A stretch of 64,000 bases of DNA from Dactylosporangium fulvum (lineage in GTDB: Bacteria > Actinomycetota > Actinomycetes > Mycobacteriales > Micromonosporaceae): NCBI RefSeq assembly GCF_025137375.1, contig NZ_CP073720.1:1512501-1576500 (forward strand). The letters are read 5' to 3'. Numbering within the stretch: position 1 is the stretch's first letter; every line of letters begins with the position of its first letter. The notes beneath the pieces were generated by a model, which was not told the origin of the DNA, did not search any database, and saw nothing but the letters and a program-made list of their open reading frames with translations. Both the position numbers and the translations under genes were made by a program. Below, piece by piece: positions 9,692 to 18,946 of the stretch.

Positions 9692-9702
9692 GCCGGGCGC
9701 AC

Positions 9703-11058
9703 ATGCGCCGGATCGCCGTCGTCGACGCACCGAGCAACCTGGGGTTGCGGCCACCGACCGCCACCTCCGTGCCCGGCTGCGCGAAGGCACCCGGCGCCCT
9801 GCGCGACAACGGGCTGCTGACCCGCCTGGGCGCCCGTGACGCCGGGTGCATCACCCCGCCGCGGTACGACCCGGCGGGGTGGCAGCCCGGCGACGGCGTG
9901 GCCCAGGCGAACGAGATCGTCGTGTTCGTCCGCCGGCTGGCCGACCGGATCGGCACGATCCTCGGCGCCGGCGACTTCCCGCTGGTTCTCGGCGGTGACT
10001 GCTCGATCCTCCTGGGCGCGGGCCTGGCGATGCGGCGCTACGCGGCGACGCTCGACGGGCGGATCGGGCTGGTCTACGTCGACGGTCACTCCGACTTCCG
10101 GCACGAGGGCAACGCGTCGTACGTCGGCGCCGCCGCGGGCGAGGCCCTGGCCCTGGCCACGGGCCGCGGCCAGGCCAACCTGTCGGCGATCGAGCAGCGG
10201 CGCCCGTATTTCCGCGACGTCGACGTGGTGCTGCTCGGCATCCGCACGCACGATGAGTACCGTCTGGATCTGCAGGCGGCGGGCATCGTCGCGCGCGCCG
10301 TCCCGGAACTGCGCTCCAACGGCGCGGCGCGTTCGGCGCAGTGGGCCCGCGACCAGCTCCGCGACTGCGCCGGCTTCTGGGTCCACATCGACGTCGACGT
10401 GCTCGACCCCGCGGTCATGCCCGCGGTCGACGCCCCCGATGTGGGCGGCATCGCGTACCGGGAGCTGGAGATCCTGCTGAGCGGCCTGGTGTCCGACCCC
10501 CGCTGCGTCGGCGCCCAGGTGACGGTGTTCGATCCGGACTACGATCCGGACGGCCGGTATGCGGCGGAGGTGACCGACGCGCTGGTGGCGGGCCTGGAGC
10601 CACTGGTGACGTCGTCGGCCCTGGTCGCGGCGGACCTGATCCCTCCTGTGTCGGCTCCTCCTGTTGTGTCCGCTCCTCCTGTCCCGGCTCCTCCGGCGGT
10701 CTTCGCTCCTCCGGTTTCTGCGCCTCCGGTGGTCTCCGCTCCTCCGGTGGTCTCCGCTCCGCCGGTGGTCTCGGTGCCGCCTGTTGTCTCCGCTCCTCCT
10801 GTGCCGGCTCCGCCGGAGTCCGTCGAGGCTTTGCCGGAACAGGAGGACGATCCTGATCCCGCGGAGCTGGACGGCATGGAGCCCGGGCGGGTGGGAATGC
10901 TGAGGCCGGGTGCGCTGGCGGTGCCGTTCGTGCCCGCACAGACGGTCCCGCACCGCGAGGATGCGGACGGGGCGGAGCCCCCGGAGTCGCCGCTGGCCGA
11001 CGTCGTGCCGGCGGCCCGGACACCCCTCGACGAGGAGGAACCCGAGCCGGCGAGCTGA
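9703..11058 (+). CDS. Arginase/agmatinase-family protein with long repetitive C-terminal tail
   Basis: Ureohydrolase fold over residues 1-300. Metal motifs are GGDC (97-100, where arginases usually have GGDH), DGHSD (127-131) and HIDVDVLDP (228-236). Four metal-ligand Asp and the second-motif His are present, but the first His ligand is Cys100. Residues 313-371 are a run of SAPPVV/VPAPP units encoded by near-identical 18-base DNA repeats (10640-10820), followed by an acidic tail ending EEEPEPAS. Arginases are normally about 300 residues, so the 150-residue tail is additional. Hydrolysis of a guanidino compound is the family expectation; the substrate is unknown. It lies 11 bases after the thioredoxin-like gene. 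Confidence 0.82.
   Translation: MRRIAVVDAPSNLGLRPPTATSVPGCAKAPGALRDNGLLTRLGARDAGCITPPRYDPAGWQPGDGVAQANEIVVFVRRLADRIGTILGAGDFPLVLGGDCSILLGAGLAMRRYAATLDGRIGLVYVDGHSDFRHEGNASYVGAAAGEALALATGRGQANLSAIEQRRPYFRDVDVVLLGIRTHDEYRLDLQAAGIVARAVPELRSNGAARSAQWARDQLRDCAGFWVHIDVDVLDPAVMPAVDAPDVGGIAYRELEILLSGLVSDPRCVGAQVTVFDPDYDPDGRYAAEVTDALVAGLEPLVTSSALVAADLIPPVSAPPVVSAPPVPAPPAVFAPPVSAPPVVSAPPVVSAPPVVSVPPVVSAPPVPAPPESVEALPEQEDDPDPAELDGMEPGRVGMLRPGALAVPFVPAQTVPHREDADGAEPPESPLADVVPAARTPLDEEEPEPAS
10637..10822 (+). repeat. Short coding tandem repeat (Ala-Pro-Pro-Val-Val-Ser units)
   Basis: Degenerate 18-base units of the type GCTCCTCCGGTGGTCTCC repeat about ten times inside the 3' part of the arginase-like gene. 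They preserve the frame and give a Pro-rich linker. Codon choice (many CCT, GCT) differs from the surrounding gene, consistent with replication slippage. Confidence 0.8.
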
Positions 11059-11247
11059 CCGGCTGATCACTGCGCGACGGTTCGAGCGGCGCTGACGGCG
11101 GGCGATGCAGCAGGTGCCGTCCTCGTTGACCTGCCGATTTCATGGACCTGTCGCCTGCAACGAACCCGGCGGGATGCCCCGATGGCCTCGAATCCGGTGC
11201 GCCCATGCAGCCAGTCCGGTGTCCACTAACGTTCGCCGGTTTGTCGC

Positions 11248-11326
11248 GCGTCGATCCTGCAGTGGTGGTGTCTAACAAATCGGGTATTCAGGGAGTGTCT
11301 CGGCACCACCACTGCAAGATCGACGC
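11248..11326. repeat. Family A intergenic hairpin element, copy 2
   Basis: Arms 11248-11270 and 11304-11326 pair over 23 bases with one mismatch. The loop contains AACAAATCGGG and GGGAGTGTC, matching the loops of the other family A copies. Confidence 0.85.
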
Positions 11327-11367
11327 TGGCGGACCCGGTCGGCGTTGGGTGGACACCGCATTAGCGC

Positions 11368-11560
11368 CATGCGAGCCGCACTCATGCGAGCCGCGTCCGC
11401 GCAGGTCGCGCCTCGTGTAAGCCGCGCCTCGTGTTCATGTAAGCCGCGCCTCGTGTTCGTGTAAGCCGCGTCTCGTGCAGGCCGCGCCCCCGTGTGAGCC
11501 GCGCCCGTTTGGGCCGCGCCTCGTGTGAGCCGCGCCCGTGCGACCGGCGCGCACGGAGCC
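11368..11560. repeat. Degenerate short tandem repeat (GTGTAAGCCGCGCCTC type)
   Basis: About ten imperfect copies of a 13-20 base unit with core GCCGCGCC, preceded by GTGTAA, GTGTGA or GTGCAG. Spacing is irregular and there is no palindromy, so it is not a CRISPR array. The function is not apparent. Confidence 0.75.
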
Positions 11561-11670
11561 GCACGCTCGGGCGCCCCGCGCTCACGGAACCCGATGCTTC
11601 TCGACAGCCTGGCCCACCTCGGCCGACATTCCGGACATCTTGGTGCATCGACGTCGGTGCATGAAGGTGC

Positions 11671-11733
11671 TTTTTCGTGATCGCGAAGACTTTGCGCCTC
11701 CCCGGGTGCTCAAAGTCTTCGGGATCATGAAAA
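11671..11733. repeat. Family B hairpin element, divergent copy
   Basis: Arms 11671-11694 and 11711-11733 (GAAGACTTTG / CAAAGTCTTC core) pair with a few mismatches around a 16-base loop. The arms match the GATCCGGAAGACTT core of three more perfect copies at 18.8, 19.9 and 53.9 kb. Confidence 0.7.
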
Positions 11734-11835
11734 CTGGGCGTCTAGCCAATCGATGTATGACGATGTCATACCAGTATGTGGGTTCGTGAGGTGCTGAAGG
11801 GAAGGTCGGCCCGCAGTGGGGCACCGGACAGTTGT

Positions 11836-11874
11836 GGCGGGGTGGTGGTCGTCTGCGCGTCCGGCCACCCCGCC
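11836..11874 (-). terminator. Hairpin downstream of the PBP gene
   Basis: GGCGGGGTGG (11836-11845) pairs perfectly with CCACCCCGCC (11865-11874). It lies 5 bases beyond the stop codon of the minus-strand PBP gene. There is no clear U-run, as is common for actinobacterial terminators. Confidence 0.6.
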
Positions 11875-11878
11875 GAGA

Positions 11879-13768
11879 TCAGCCGATCGTCTGGAAGAAC
11901 TTGCCGGCGATCGGGACCGCCGCCGCGGTACTGGCGCCGCCGTTCTCGACGAACACGCAGAATGCGATGTCGCCGCGGTACCCCATGAACCACGAGTGCG
12001 TGTGTGCCGGGTCGTTGTCGTACTCCGCCGTGCCGGTCTTGCCCCGCAGGTCGCCCGGCAGGTTCTTCAACTGGTCCGCCGTGCCGACCGTGACCACCTC
12101 GCGCATCATCTGCCGCAGTGCGTCCAGCGACGCCTGGTTGAGCTGCGGGCCGTCGGCCGCCGGGTCCTTGGGGGCCGGGTCGAGGACGAGCTGCGGCTGC
12201 TTCCACTGGCCGCGGGCGATCGCCGCCGCCGCGCCGGCCAGGATGACCGGGGACGCCAGCGTGGTGCCCTGGCCGAAGGCGGCGGCCGCCTGCTCGGACT
12301 TCGAGCCGTTCGCCGAGACCTTGCCGGTGAACACGTCCGTGCCGAGGTCCCACGGGATGCCGATGCCGACCGTCTGGGCGGTCTTCGCCAGGCCGTCGGG
12401 GCCCAGCTGCGGCGCCAGGCTGGCGAACGCGGTGTTGCACGACTTCGCGAAGTCGGTGCGCAGGGGGACGTCGCCGAGTTCCATGTCGTGGGAGTTGCGG
12501 AAGGTGCGGCCGTCGACCGTCAGGTTCTTCGGGCACGGCACGATCGACTCGCCGGTGAGGCCCTTGTCCAGCGCGCCCAGCGCGGTGATCGTCTTGAACG
12601 TCGAGCCGGGTGGTGTCTGGCCGGTCAGCGCGAAGTTGTTGCCGGCCGCGCCGGGACCGTTGGCGACCGCGACGATCGAGTTGTCGCTGATCCGGATCGC
12701 GACCAGGGCCGAGCGGCGCGTGTCGAGCGCCAGGGCCTGCTCGGCCGCGTTCTGGACGTTGACGTCGAGCGTCAGTTTGATCTTGGCGCCCTCGGCGGGA
12801 TCCGCGGAGAAGAGCTTCACATCGGGTGTACCGGTGGGCTTGGGGATGACCACGGAGACGCCGGGCTTGCCCTGGAGGATCGAGTCGTACTTCTGCTGCA
12901 GCCCCGACAGGCCGACGACGTCGCCGATCTTGTACTTGCCCGGGTTCTTGTCCATGATCTCCTTCGTCACCTCGCCGGAGGTGCCGAGGAGTGCGCGGGC
13001 GAACTGTGCCGAAGGCCCCAGCGACTGCGTCGAGTTGCGGGTGACGACGCCCGGCGTCGAGCGGAGCTTGTTCGCGACCGAGTCGTACACCTCCTTACGG
13101 AGCGTGACGATCTCGACGAACGCGTCGGACTTGGCGGACTTCACCCGGTTGGGCAGGTTGGTCAGGTCGACGGACACGTTCGCCGCCGTGAACGCCTCGC
13201 CGAGGTTCTTGACGACCAGGTTGATGTCGGTGATCTGACGCGGCTCCACGCCGACGACGACCACGGACTTGCTGCTCACGATCGGCTGGCCGGAGCCGTC
13301 GAGGATGCTCCCGCGGGTGCCCGCGGTCTTGCGGACGGCGAGTTTGTCGGTGTCCTGAAGGTCGGGGTGGATCGTCTTCGCGCTGAAGACCACCGTCCAC
13401 TGCTTGTCGACCCGCCTGGCGTTGACCGTCGTGTCGTACGCCCACGTGGAGCCCGACACCGGCCACTCCACGCTGACGACCGCGCTGCTCTGGTCGTCCT
13501 TGACCGCCGGGGCGCCCTTGAGCGCCAGCTTCGGCGGCTGGGCGGCGAGGTCGCCGGCGACTGTGGTCAGCAGGTTCTGGGCCGCGTCGCCACTGAGCGC
13601 TTTGCCATCCGGACCCACAAACTTCAGGCCCGCGATGTTGCCCTGCTCCCACGCCCCGAGGAACGTCTTCAACGCGTCGTCCGGCGGCTTGCTCGAACAC
13701 GCCGGCAACATGCCGAGCAACGCCAGGGCGGCGAAGAGGGCGATGGGGCGACGGAGTGAAACGGCCAT
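11879..13768 (-). CDS. Penicillin-binding transpeptidase lipoprotein (PBP-lipo / MecA-type)
   Basis: D,D-transpeptidase that cross-links peptidoglycan on the outer membrane face, 629 residues. The signal peptide ends in lipobox LPAC with Cys24, so it is a lipoprotein rather than an anchored class B PBP. An NTF2-like MecA_N domain (about 28-140) and a dimerisation domain precede the transpeptidase. Catalytic motifs are complete: STFK (389-392, nucleophile Ser389), SCN (443-445) and KTG (577-579). The architecture matches mycobacterial PBP-lipo and staphylococcal PBP2a, which often have low beta-lactam affinity; that property is inferred, not seen. It is divergent from the glutamate dehydrogenase gene, with a 194-base intergenic region, and is followed by a hairpin. 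Confidence 0.93.
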   Translation of the reverse strand: MAVSLRRPIALFAALALLGMLPACSSKPPDDALKTFLGAWEQGNIAGLKFVGPDGKALSGDAAQNLLTTVAGDLAAQPPKLALKGAPAVKDDQSSAVVSVEWPVSGSTWAYDTTVNARRVDKQWTVVFSAKTIHPDLQDTDKLAVRKTAGTRGSILDGSGQPIVSSKSVVVVGVEPRQITDINLVVKNLGEAFTAANVSVDLTNLPNRVKSAKSDAFVEIVTLRKEVYDSVANKLRSTPGVVTRNSTQSLGPSAQFARALLGTSGEVTKEIMDKNPGKYKIGDVVGLSGLQQKYDSILQGKPGVSVVIPKPTGTPDVKLFSADPAEGAKIKLTLDVNVQNAAEQALALDTRRSALVAIRISDNSIVAVANGPGAAGNNFALTGQTPPGSTFKTITALGALDKGLTGESIVPCPKNLTVDGRTFRNSHDMELGDVPLRTDFAKSCNTAFASLAPQLGPDGLAKTAQTVGIGIPWDLGTDVFTGKVSANGSKSEQAAAAFGQGTTLASPVILAGAAAAIARGQWKQPQLVLDPAPKDPAADGPQLNQASLDALRQMMREVVTVGTADQLKNLPGDLRGKTGTAEYDNDPAHTHSWFMGYRGDIAFCVFVENGGASTAAAVPIAGKFFQTIG

Positions 13769-13889
13769 GGGGGCGATTCTGCGTCATGAAAGCCAGGATC
13801 CGCACGCCCCAAGATCGAACAAGTACGACAATTAGTGCACGGGTGTGTGGTCGATCGGGTAACCGACGGTTGTCGGACGAGGCGGCGGG

Positions 13890-13917
13890 TCGACATGTCA
13901 GGGGTACGTCTTAGGCT
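13890..13917 (+). promoter_or_regulatory. Putative promoter of the NAD-glutamate dehydrogenase gene
   Basis: TCGACA (13890-13895), 16 bases, then TAGGCT (13912-13917), about 45 bases before the ATG. The -10 is of the TANNNT form that recurs before many genes here. Confidence 0.45.
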
Positions 13918-13962
13918 GTCCATGGACAACCCACAGCGTCGTGGGTGAGGGGAGAACAACCG

Positions 13963-16900
13963 ATGAACCGGCCTACGGCCACCCGGGTGAGCGAAACCAC
14001 TGCCGAACCTGCGGTCGAGGACGACGAGTTAGAGCAGCACGTGCCAAACGCGGAGCATCTGGTCGCGGAGGCCGTCGTCCTGGCGACAGCCCAGGACGCC
14101 GACCCCGAGTTGGTCGCGCACTACTGGCGCCTCGTGCCCGACGAGGAGCTCGCCGGCTGCAATGTGGCCAAGATGGTCGCCGCTACCCGGTCGCATCTGG
14201 AGCTGGCTCAGCAGCGGGTGCCCGGCGAGCTGAAGCTCCGACTCGGCATGAGCGTCGCCGGCGGCACGTCGCTGGAGATCGTCACCGACGACATGCCGTT
14301 CCTCGTCGACTCGATCACAAGCGCCCTGTCGTCGCGCGACATCGATCTGAATCTGATGGTCCATCCGCTGGTCGTCGTCCGGCGGGCACCGCTGGGCGCG
14401 CTGGAAAAGGTCCGGGTCGGCCTCGAGCCCGAGGACGCCGCACCGGGTGACATCGTCGAGAGCTGGATCCGCATCGAGGTCGACCGGATCCGCGACGAGG
14501 CCGATCTCGAGGAACTGCGCAACGACCTGGCCCGAGTGCTCAACGACGTGCGCGAGGCGGTCGAGGACTGGCCCAAGATGCGCATCCAGGCGCTCGCGCT
14601 GGCCGACGAGCTCGGCAGTGCGCAGCTGCCGGTGCCGGACAAGGACATCACCGACTCCGTCGAGCTGCTGCGCTGGCTGGTGGACGACCACTTCACGTTC
14701 CTCGGCTACCGGGAATACCGGCTGACCAAGGGCGACGACGGCGAGGAGCTGCTGCAGGCGGTGCTCGGCTCGGGCCTGGGCATCCTGCGTGCCGACCAGA
14801 CGCACCCCCGGGTGCTGAGCTCGATGACCGCCGAGGCCTACGCCAAGGCACTGGAGAAGCGCCTCCTCATCATCACCAAGGCCAACTCGCGCGCGACCGT
14901 GCACCGCGCGGCCTACCTGGACTACATCGGGTTCAAGCAGTTCGACGCCGAGGGCAACGTGGTGGGGGAGAAGCGGTTCCTCGGCCTGTTCTCGTCGGCG
15001 GCCTACCGCACCAGCGTCCGTGACCTGCCGGTCGTCAAGCGCAAGGTCGCCGAGGTGGTCGAGCGCTCGGGGCTGTCGCCGCGCAGCCACTCCGGCAAGG
15101 ACCTGCTGGAGACGCTGGAGACCTACCCGCGCGACGAGCTCTTCCAGATCACCACCGACGAGCTCTTCAACGCCGTCATGGGCGTCCTGCGCCTGGCCGG
15201 CCGTCGCCAGCTGCGTCTGTTCCTGCGCCGCGACGGTTACGGTCGGTTCATCTCCTGCCTGGTCTACCTGCCCCGTGACCGGTTCACCACTGCCAACCGG
15301 CTGCGCATCCAGCAGATCCTGCTCGCCGAGCTCAACGGCATCGGCGTCGACTACACCACCCGGGTCGGTGAGTCGAAGTTCGCCCGGGTGCACTTCATCG
15401 TGCGTACCGAGCCCGGCAACCCGCCCGGCGACATCAACGTCGACCGTCTCACCGAGCGCCTGGCCGAGGCCACCCGCCTGTGGGACGACGACTTCCACAT
15501 GGTGCTGGAGCGCAAGCTCAACGACGAGCACCAGGCCAAACAGCTCCATCAGCGTTACGTGGGCGCGCTCCCCGAGACGTACAAGGACGAGCACACGCCG
15601 AACGAAGCGGTGAAGGACGTCGCCAAGCTGGAGCTGCTCGACGAGCCGGGTCAGCTCGTCATGCACGTCTACCGGCGCCGGCGGGATGAGAGCGACATCC
15701 GGTTCAAGGTGTTCCGCCACGGCGAGCCGATGATCCTCTCCGCCGTCCTCCCGGTGCTGCACTCGCTCGGCGTGCGGGTCACCGACGAGCGGCCGTATGA
15801 GATCGTCCGCTCCGACGGCACCATCTATCTCTACGACTTCGGGCTGCAACTGCCGTCCGACTCGAGGGCGATCGTCGAGGTCCGCCCGCACCTGGAGAAC
15901 GCGTTCTCCGCCACCTGGCGGGGTGAGGCCGAGGTCGACAGCTTCAACAGCCTCGTGCTGAGGGCCGGCCTGACCTGGCGCGAGGTCGTCATCCTCCGGG
16001 CCTACGCGAAGTACCTGCGCCAGGCCGGCACGGTGTTCTCGCAGGACTACATGGAGACGACGCTCCTGGCCTACCCCTCGATCGCCGCGAAACTCGTGGA
16101 CCTGTTCACGGCACGCTTCGACCCGCGACTGCAGCTGTCGGAGACGGCGCGGTCGGAGTGGTCGAAGGAGATGGTCGCGGCGATCAACGAGGACCTCGAC
16201 ACGGTGACCAGCCTCGACCAGGACCGCATCCTGCGTTCGTTCCTGCACCTGATCCAGGCCACGCTGCGCACGTCGTTCTTCCAGCGTGGTTCGGCGGGGC
16301 GCCCCAAGTCGTACACGGCCTTCAAGTTCGACTCGCAGTCGATCCCCGACCTGCCGGCGCCGCGACCGCGGTTCGAGATCTTCGTCTACTCGCCGCGGTT
16401 CGAGGGTGTGCACCTGCGGTTCGGCTCGGTCGCGCGGGGCGGTCTGCGCTGGTCCGACCGGCGCGAGGACTTCCGGACCGAGATCCTCGGCCTGGTCAAG
16501 GCGCAGATGGTGAAAAACGCGGTCATCGTGCCGACCGGTGCCAAGGGCGGGTTCGTCCTCAAGGAGAAGCCGGGCGACCGCGACGAGGCCGTCGAGTGCT
16601 ACCAGCTGTTCATCTCGGCCCTGCTCGACGTCACCGACAACCTCGACGGCGGCAAGGTCGTCGCGCCGCCCGAGGTGGTGCGGCACGACCCCGACGACCC
16701 CTACCTGGTGGTCGCCGCCGACAAGGGCACCGCGACGTTCTCGGACATCGCCAACGAGATCTCGATGAAGTACGGCTTCTGGCTCGGCGACGCGTTCGCG
16801 TCCGGCGGCTCGGCGGGCTACGACCACAAGAGGATGGGCATCACCGCCAGGGGCGCCTGGGAGTCGGTGAAGCGGCACTTCCGCGACCTCGGCGTCGACA

Positions 16901-18822
16901 CCCAGACGACCGAGTTCACGGTGGTCGGCGTCGGCGACATGTCCGGTGACGTGTTCGGCAACGGGATGCTGCTCTCGCGGCACATCCGGCTCGTGGCCGC
17001 GTTCGACCACCGGCACATCTTCATCGACCCGCAGCCCGACGCCGCGACGGCGTTCGAGGAGCGGTCGCGGCTGTTCAAGCTGCCCCGGTCCTCGTGGGAC
17101 GACTACGACAAGGCGCTGATCTCCGCCGGCGGCGGTGTCTACCCGCGGACGGCGAAGTCGATCCCGATCTCGCCCGAGGCGAAGGAGGCGCTGGGGATCC
17201 CGGCGTTGATCACCGCGCTCACGCCCAACGAGCTGATGCACGCGATCCTGGCCGCGCCGGTGGACCTGTTCTGGAACGGTGGCATCGGGACGTACGTCAA
17301 GGCCACGAGCGAGTCGCACGCCGACGTCGGCGACAAGGCCAACGACTACATCCGGGTCAACGGCCGCGAGCTGCGCGCCAAGGTCGTCGGCGAGGGCGGA
17401 AACCTGGGCCTGACCCAGCGGGGCCGGATCGAATACGCGCTCGGCGGCGGCCGCATCGCGACCGACTTCATCGACAACTCCGCCGGCGTCGACTGCTCCG
17501 ACCACGAGGTCAACATCAAGATCCTGCTCGACCGCGCGGTCCTCGACGGTGCGCTCGCCTCGAAGGACCGCAACCCGCTGCTCGCCGAGATGACCGACGA
17601 GGTCGGCGAGCTGGTCCTGAAGGACAACTACGACCAGGCGACGGCGCTCGGCAACGCCCGCGCGCAGTCCCGCTCGCTGCTGCCGGTCCACAAGCGGCTC
17701 ATCGCCGACCTGGAGCGGCGCGGCCAGCTCGACCGCGCGCTGGAGGGCCTGCCGACCGACGAGGACCTCGACGCGCGCGCCGAGGCAGGGGTCGGCCTGA
17801 CCTCACCCGAGTTCGCGGTCCTGCTGTCCTACGTCAAGATCGTCCTCGAGCACGAGATCCTCGACTCCAACCTGCCCGACGAGGACTGGACCAACGAGGT
17901 GCTCGTCGACTACTTCCCGACCCCGCTGCGGGAGCGGTTCGTGGAGGCGATGGCCGAGCACCCGCTCCGCCGCGAGATCGTCACCACGCAGGTGGTCAAC
18001 GAGGCCGTCAACCACGGGGGCACGTCGTTCTTCCACCGCGCCGCCGAGGAGACCGGAGCCGGCGCCGCCGACATCCTCCGGGCATCCGTGGTGATCCGGG
18101 AGGTGTACGGCCTGGGCGAGCTGCGCCGCGCCGTCGAGTCCCTCGACAACCAGGTCCCGACGGAGGCGCAGACGGCGGTCTACCTGGAGGGCCGGCGACT
18201 GCTCGATCGCGCGGTCCGCTGGCTGGTCTCCAACCGTCGCCTGCCGATCGACGTCCCCGGCGAGATCGCCCGCCTGCGCCCCGGCATCTCGCGCCTGCTG
18301 CCGCAGCTGGAGACGCTGTTCCGTGGCCAGGAGCGGGAGGCGCTGCACGCCAACACGGCCACGCTGCGGGAGATGGGCCTGCCGGACGAGATCGCGGACA
18401 CGACGACCCGGATCACGTACGGCTTCGGCCTCCTCGACATCGTCGAGGTCGCGTCGCAGACGGGCCGGGAGGTCAGCGAGGTCGCCACGGTCTACTACGT
18501 GCTGTCGGAGCGGTTCCGCGTCGACGACCTGCTCTCGCGGATCTCCAACCTGCCGCGTGAGGACCGTTGGCAGACGCTGGCCCGGATGGCGCTGCGCTAC
18601 GACCTGTACGCCGCACTGGCCGCCCTGACGGCGGAGGTCCTCAACGCGACGGCGCCGGACGACGCCGAGGCCCGCGTCCACGAGTGGGAGCAGAGCAACG
18701 CCACGTCGATCGCCCGCACCCGCAACGCGATCGGCGAGTTCGGCGAGTCCCCGGGCGACCTGGCCGCCATCTCGGTGCTGCTCCGCCAGATCCGCACACT
18801 GGTCCGCACGTCCGCCGCCTGA
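13963..18822 (+). CDS. gdh: NAD-specific glutamate dehydrogenase, large (180-kDa class)
   Basis: Oxidative deamination of glutamate to 2-oxoglutarate and ammonium with NAD. At 1619 residues it matches the 1600-1650-residue GDH_2 family of Streptomyces and mycobacteria (the mycobacterial enzyme is controlled by the FHA protein GarA). An N-terminal regulatory half with ACT-like segments precedes the catalytic half. The substrate-lysine region VPTGAKGGFVLKEKPG lies near residue 855, followed by a Rossmann NAD domain (VVGVGDMSGDVFGNGM) and a C-terminal helical domain. A GTG at 13945 opens the frame, but ATG 13963 follows GAGGGGAGA (13947-13955) and is chosen. It is transcribed alone; a long perfect hairpin follows 5 bases after the stop. 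Confidence 0.96.
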   Translation: MNRPTATRVSETTAEPAVEDDELEQHVPNAEHLVAEAVVLATAQDADPELVAHYWRLVPDEELAGCNVAKMVAATRSHLELAQQRVPGELKLRLGMSVAGGTSLEIVTDDMPFLVDSITSALSSRDIDLNLMVHPLVVVRRAPLGALEKVRVGLEPEDAAPGDIVESWIRIEVDRIRDEADLEELRNDLARVLNDVREAVEDWPKMRIQALALADELGSAQLPVPDKDITDSVELLRWLVDDHFTFLGYREYRLTKGDDGEELLQAVLGSGLGILRADQTHPRVLSSMTAEAYAKALEKRLLIITKANSRATVHRAAYLDYIGFKQFDAEGNVVGEKRFLGLFSSAAYRTSVRDLPVVKRKVAEVVERSGLSPRSHSGKDLLETLETYPRDELFQITTDELFNAVMGVLRLAGRRQLRLFLRRDGYGRFISCLVYLPRDRFTTANRLRIQQILLAELNGIGVDYTTRVGESKFARVHFIVRTEPGNPPGDINVDRLTERLAEATRLWDDDFHMVLERKLNDEHQAKQLHQRYVGALPETYKDEHTPNEAVKDVAKLELLDEPGQLVMHVYRRRRDESDIRFKVFRHGEPMILSAVLPVLHSLGVRVTDERPYEIVRSDGTIYLYDFGLQLPSDSRAIVEVRPHLENAFSATWRGEAEVDSFNSLVLRAGLTWREVVILRAYAKYLRQAGTVFSQDYMETTLLAYPSIAAKLVDLFTARFDPRLQLSETARSEWSKEMVAAINEDLDTVTSLDQDRILRSFLHLIQATLRTSFFQRGSAGRPKSYTAFKFDSQSIPDLPAPRPRFEIFVYSPRFEGVHLRFGSVARGGLRWSDRREDFRTEILGLVKAQMVKNAVIVPTGAKGGFVLKEKPGDRDEAVECYQLFISALLDVTDNLDGGKVVAPPEVVRHDPDDPYLVVAADKGTATFSDIANEISMKYGFWLGDAFASGGSAGYDHKRMGITARGAWESVKRHFRDLGVDTQTTEFTVVGVGDMSGDVFGNGMLLSRHIRLVAAFDHRHIFIDPQPDAATAFEERSRLFKLPRSSWDDYDKALISAGGGVYPRTAKSIPISPEAKEALGIPALITALTPNELMHAILAAPVDLFWNGGIGTYVKATSESHADVGDKANDYIRVNGRELRAKVVGEGGNLGLTQRGRIEYALGGGRIATDFIDNSAGVDCSDHEVNIKILLDRAVLDGALASKDRNPLLAEMTDEVGELVLKDNYDQATALGNARAQSRSLLPVHKRLIADLERRGQLDRALEGLPTDEDLDARAEAGVGLTSPEFAVLLSYVKIVLEHEILDSNLPDEDWTNEVLVDYFPTPLRERFVEAMAEHPLRREIVTTQVVNEAVNHGGTSFFHRAAEETGAGAADILRASVVIREVYGLGELRRAVESLDNQVPTEAQTAVYLEGRRLLDRAVRWLVSNRRLPIDVPGEIARLRPGISRLLPQLETLFRGQEREALHANTATLREMGLPDEIADTTTRITYGFGLLDIVEVASQTGREVSEVATVYYVLSERFRVDDLLSRISNLPREDRWQTLARMALRYDLYAALAALTAEVLNATAPDDAEARVHEWEQSNATSIARTRNAIGEFGESPGDLAAISVLLRQIRTLVRTSAA

Positions 18823-18827
18823 CCGCC

Positions 18828-18880
18828 CATGATCCGGAAGACTTCGCGCCGCTATTCAGCGCGAAGTCTTCCGGATCATG
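18828..18880. repeat. Family B hairpin element, perfect 22-bp stem
   Basis: Arms 18828-18849 and 18859-18880 are perfectly complementary over 22 bases (core GATCCGGAAGACTTCGCGC) around the 9-base loop CGCTATTCA. It starts 5 bases after the glutamate dehydrogenase stop and could act as its terminator, but the same sequence recurs elsewhere. Confidence 0.9.
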
Positions 18881-18946
18881 GCGGAGTTATCCACAGGCCG
18901 AAGTTGGTCCTTCCGTAGCCGTCCATGCCGCCGTGACGCTTGGCGG

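Larger units (their letters stand above)
11059..11878. other. 820-base gene-free repeat region between arginase-like and PBP genes
   Basis: No ORF with actinobacterial codon bias is seen. It holds a family A hairpin (11248-11326), a degenerate GTGTRAGCCGCGCC array (about 11368-11560), a family B hairpin (11671-11733) and a terminator-like hairpin (11836-11874) just past the PBP stop. Confidence 0.7.

Noticed and set aside
11059..11878. Small genes (80-92 codons) in the gene-free region
   Set aside because: Open frames cross hairpins and tandem repeats, with no RBS and no conserved pattern.
14029..17691. 1220-codon minus-strand frame inside the glutamate dehydrogenase gene
   Set aside because: Same shadow effect; composition is Arg/Gly/Val-rich with no domain, and the sense gene is complete.
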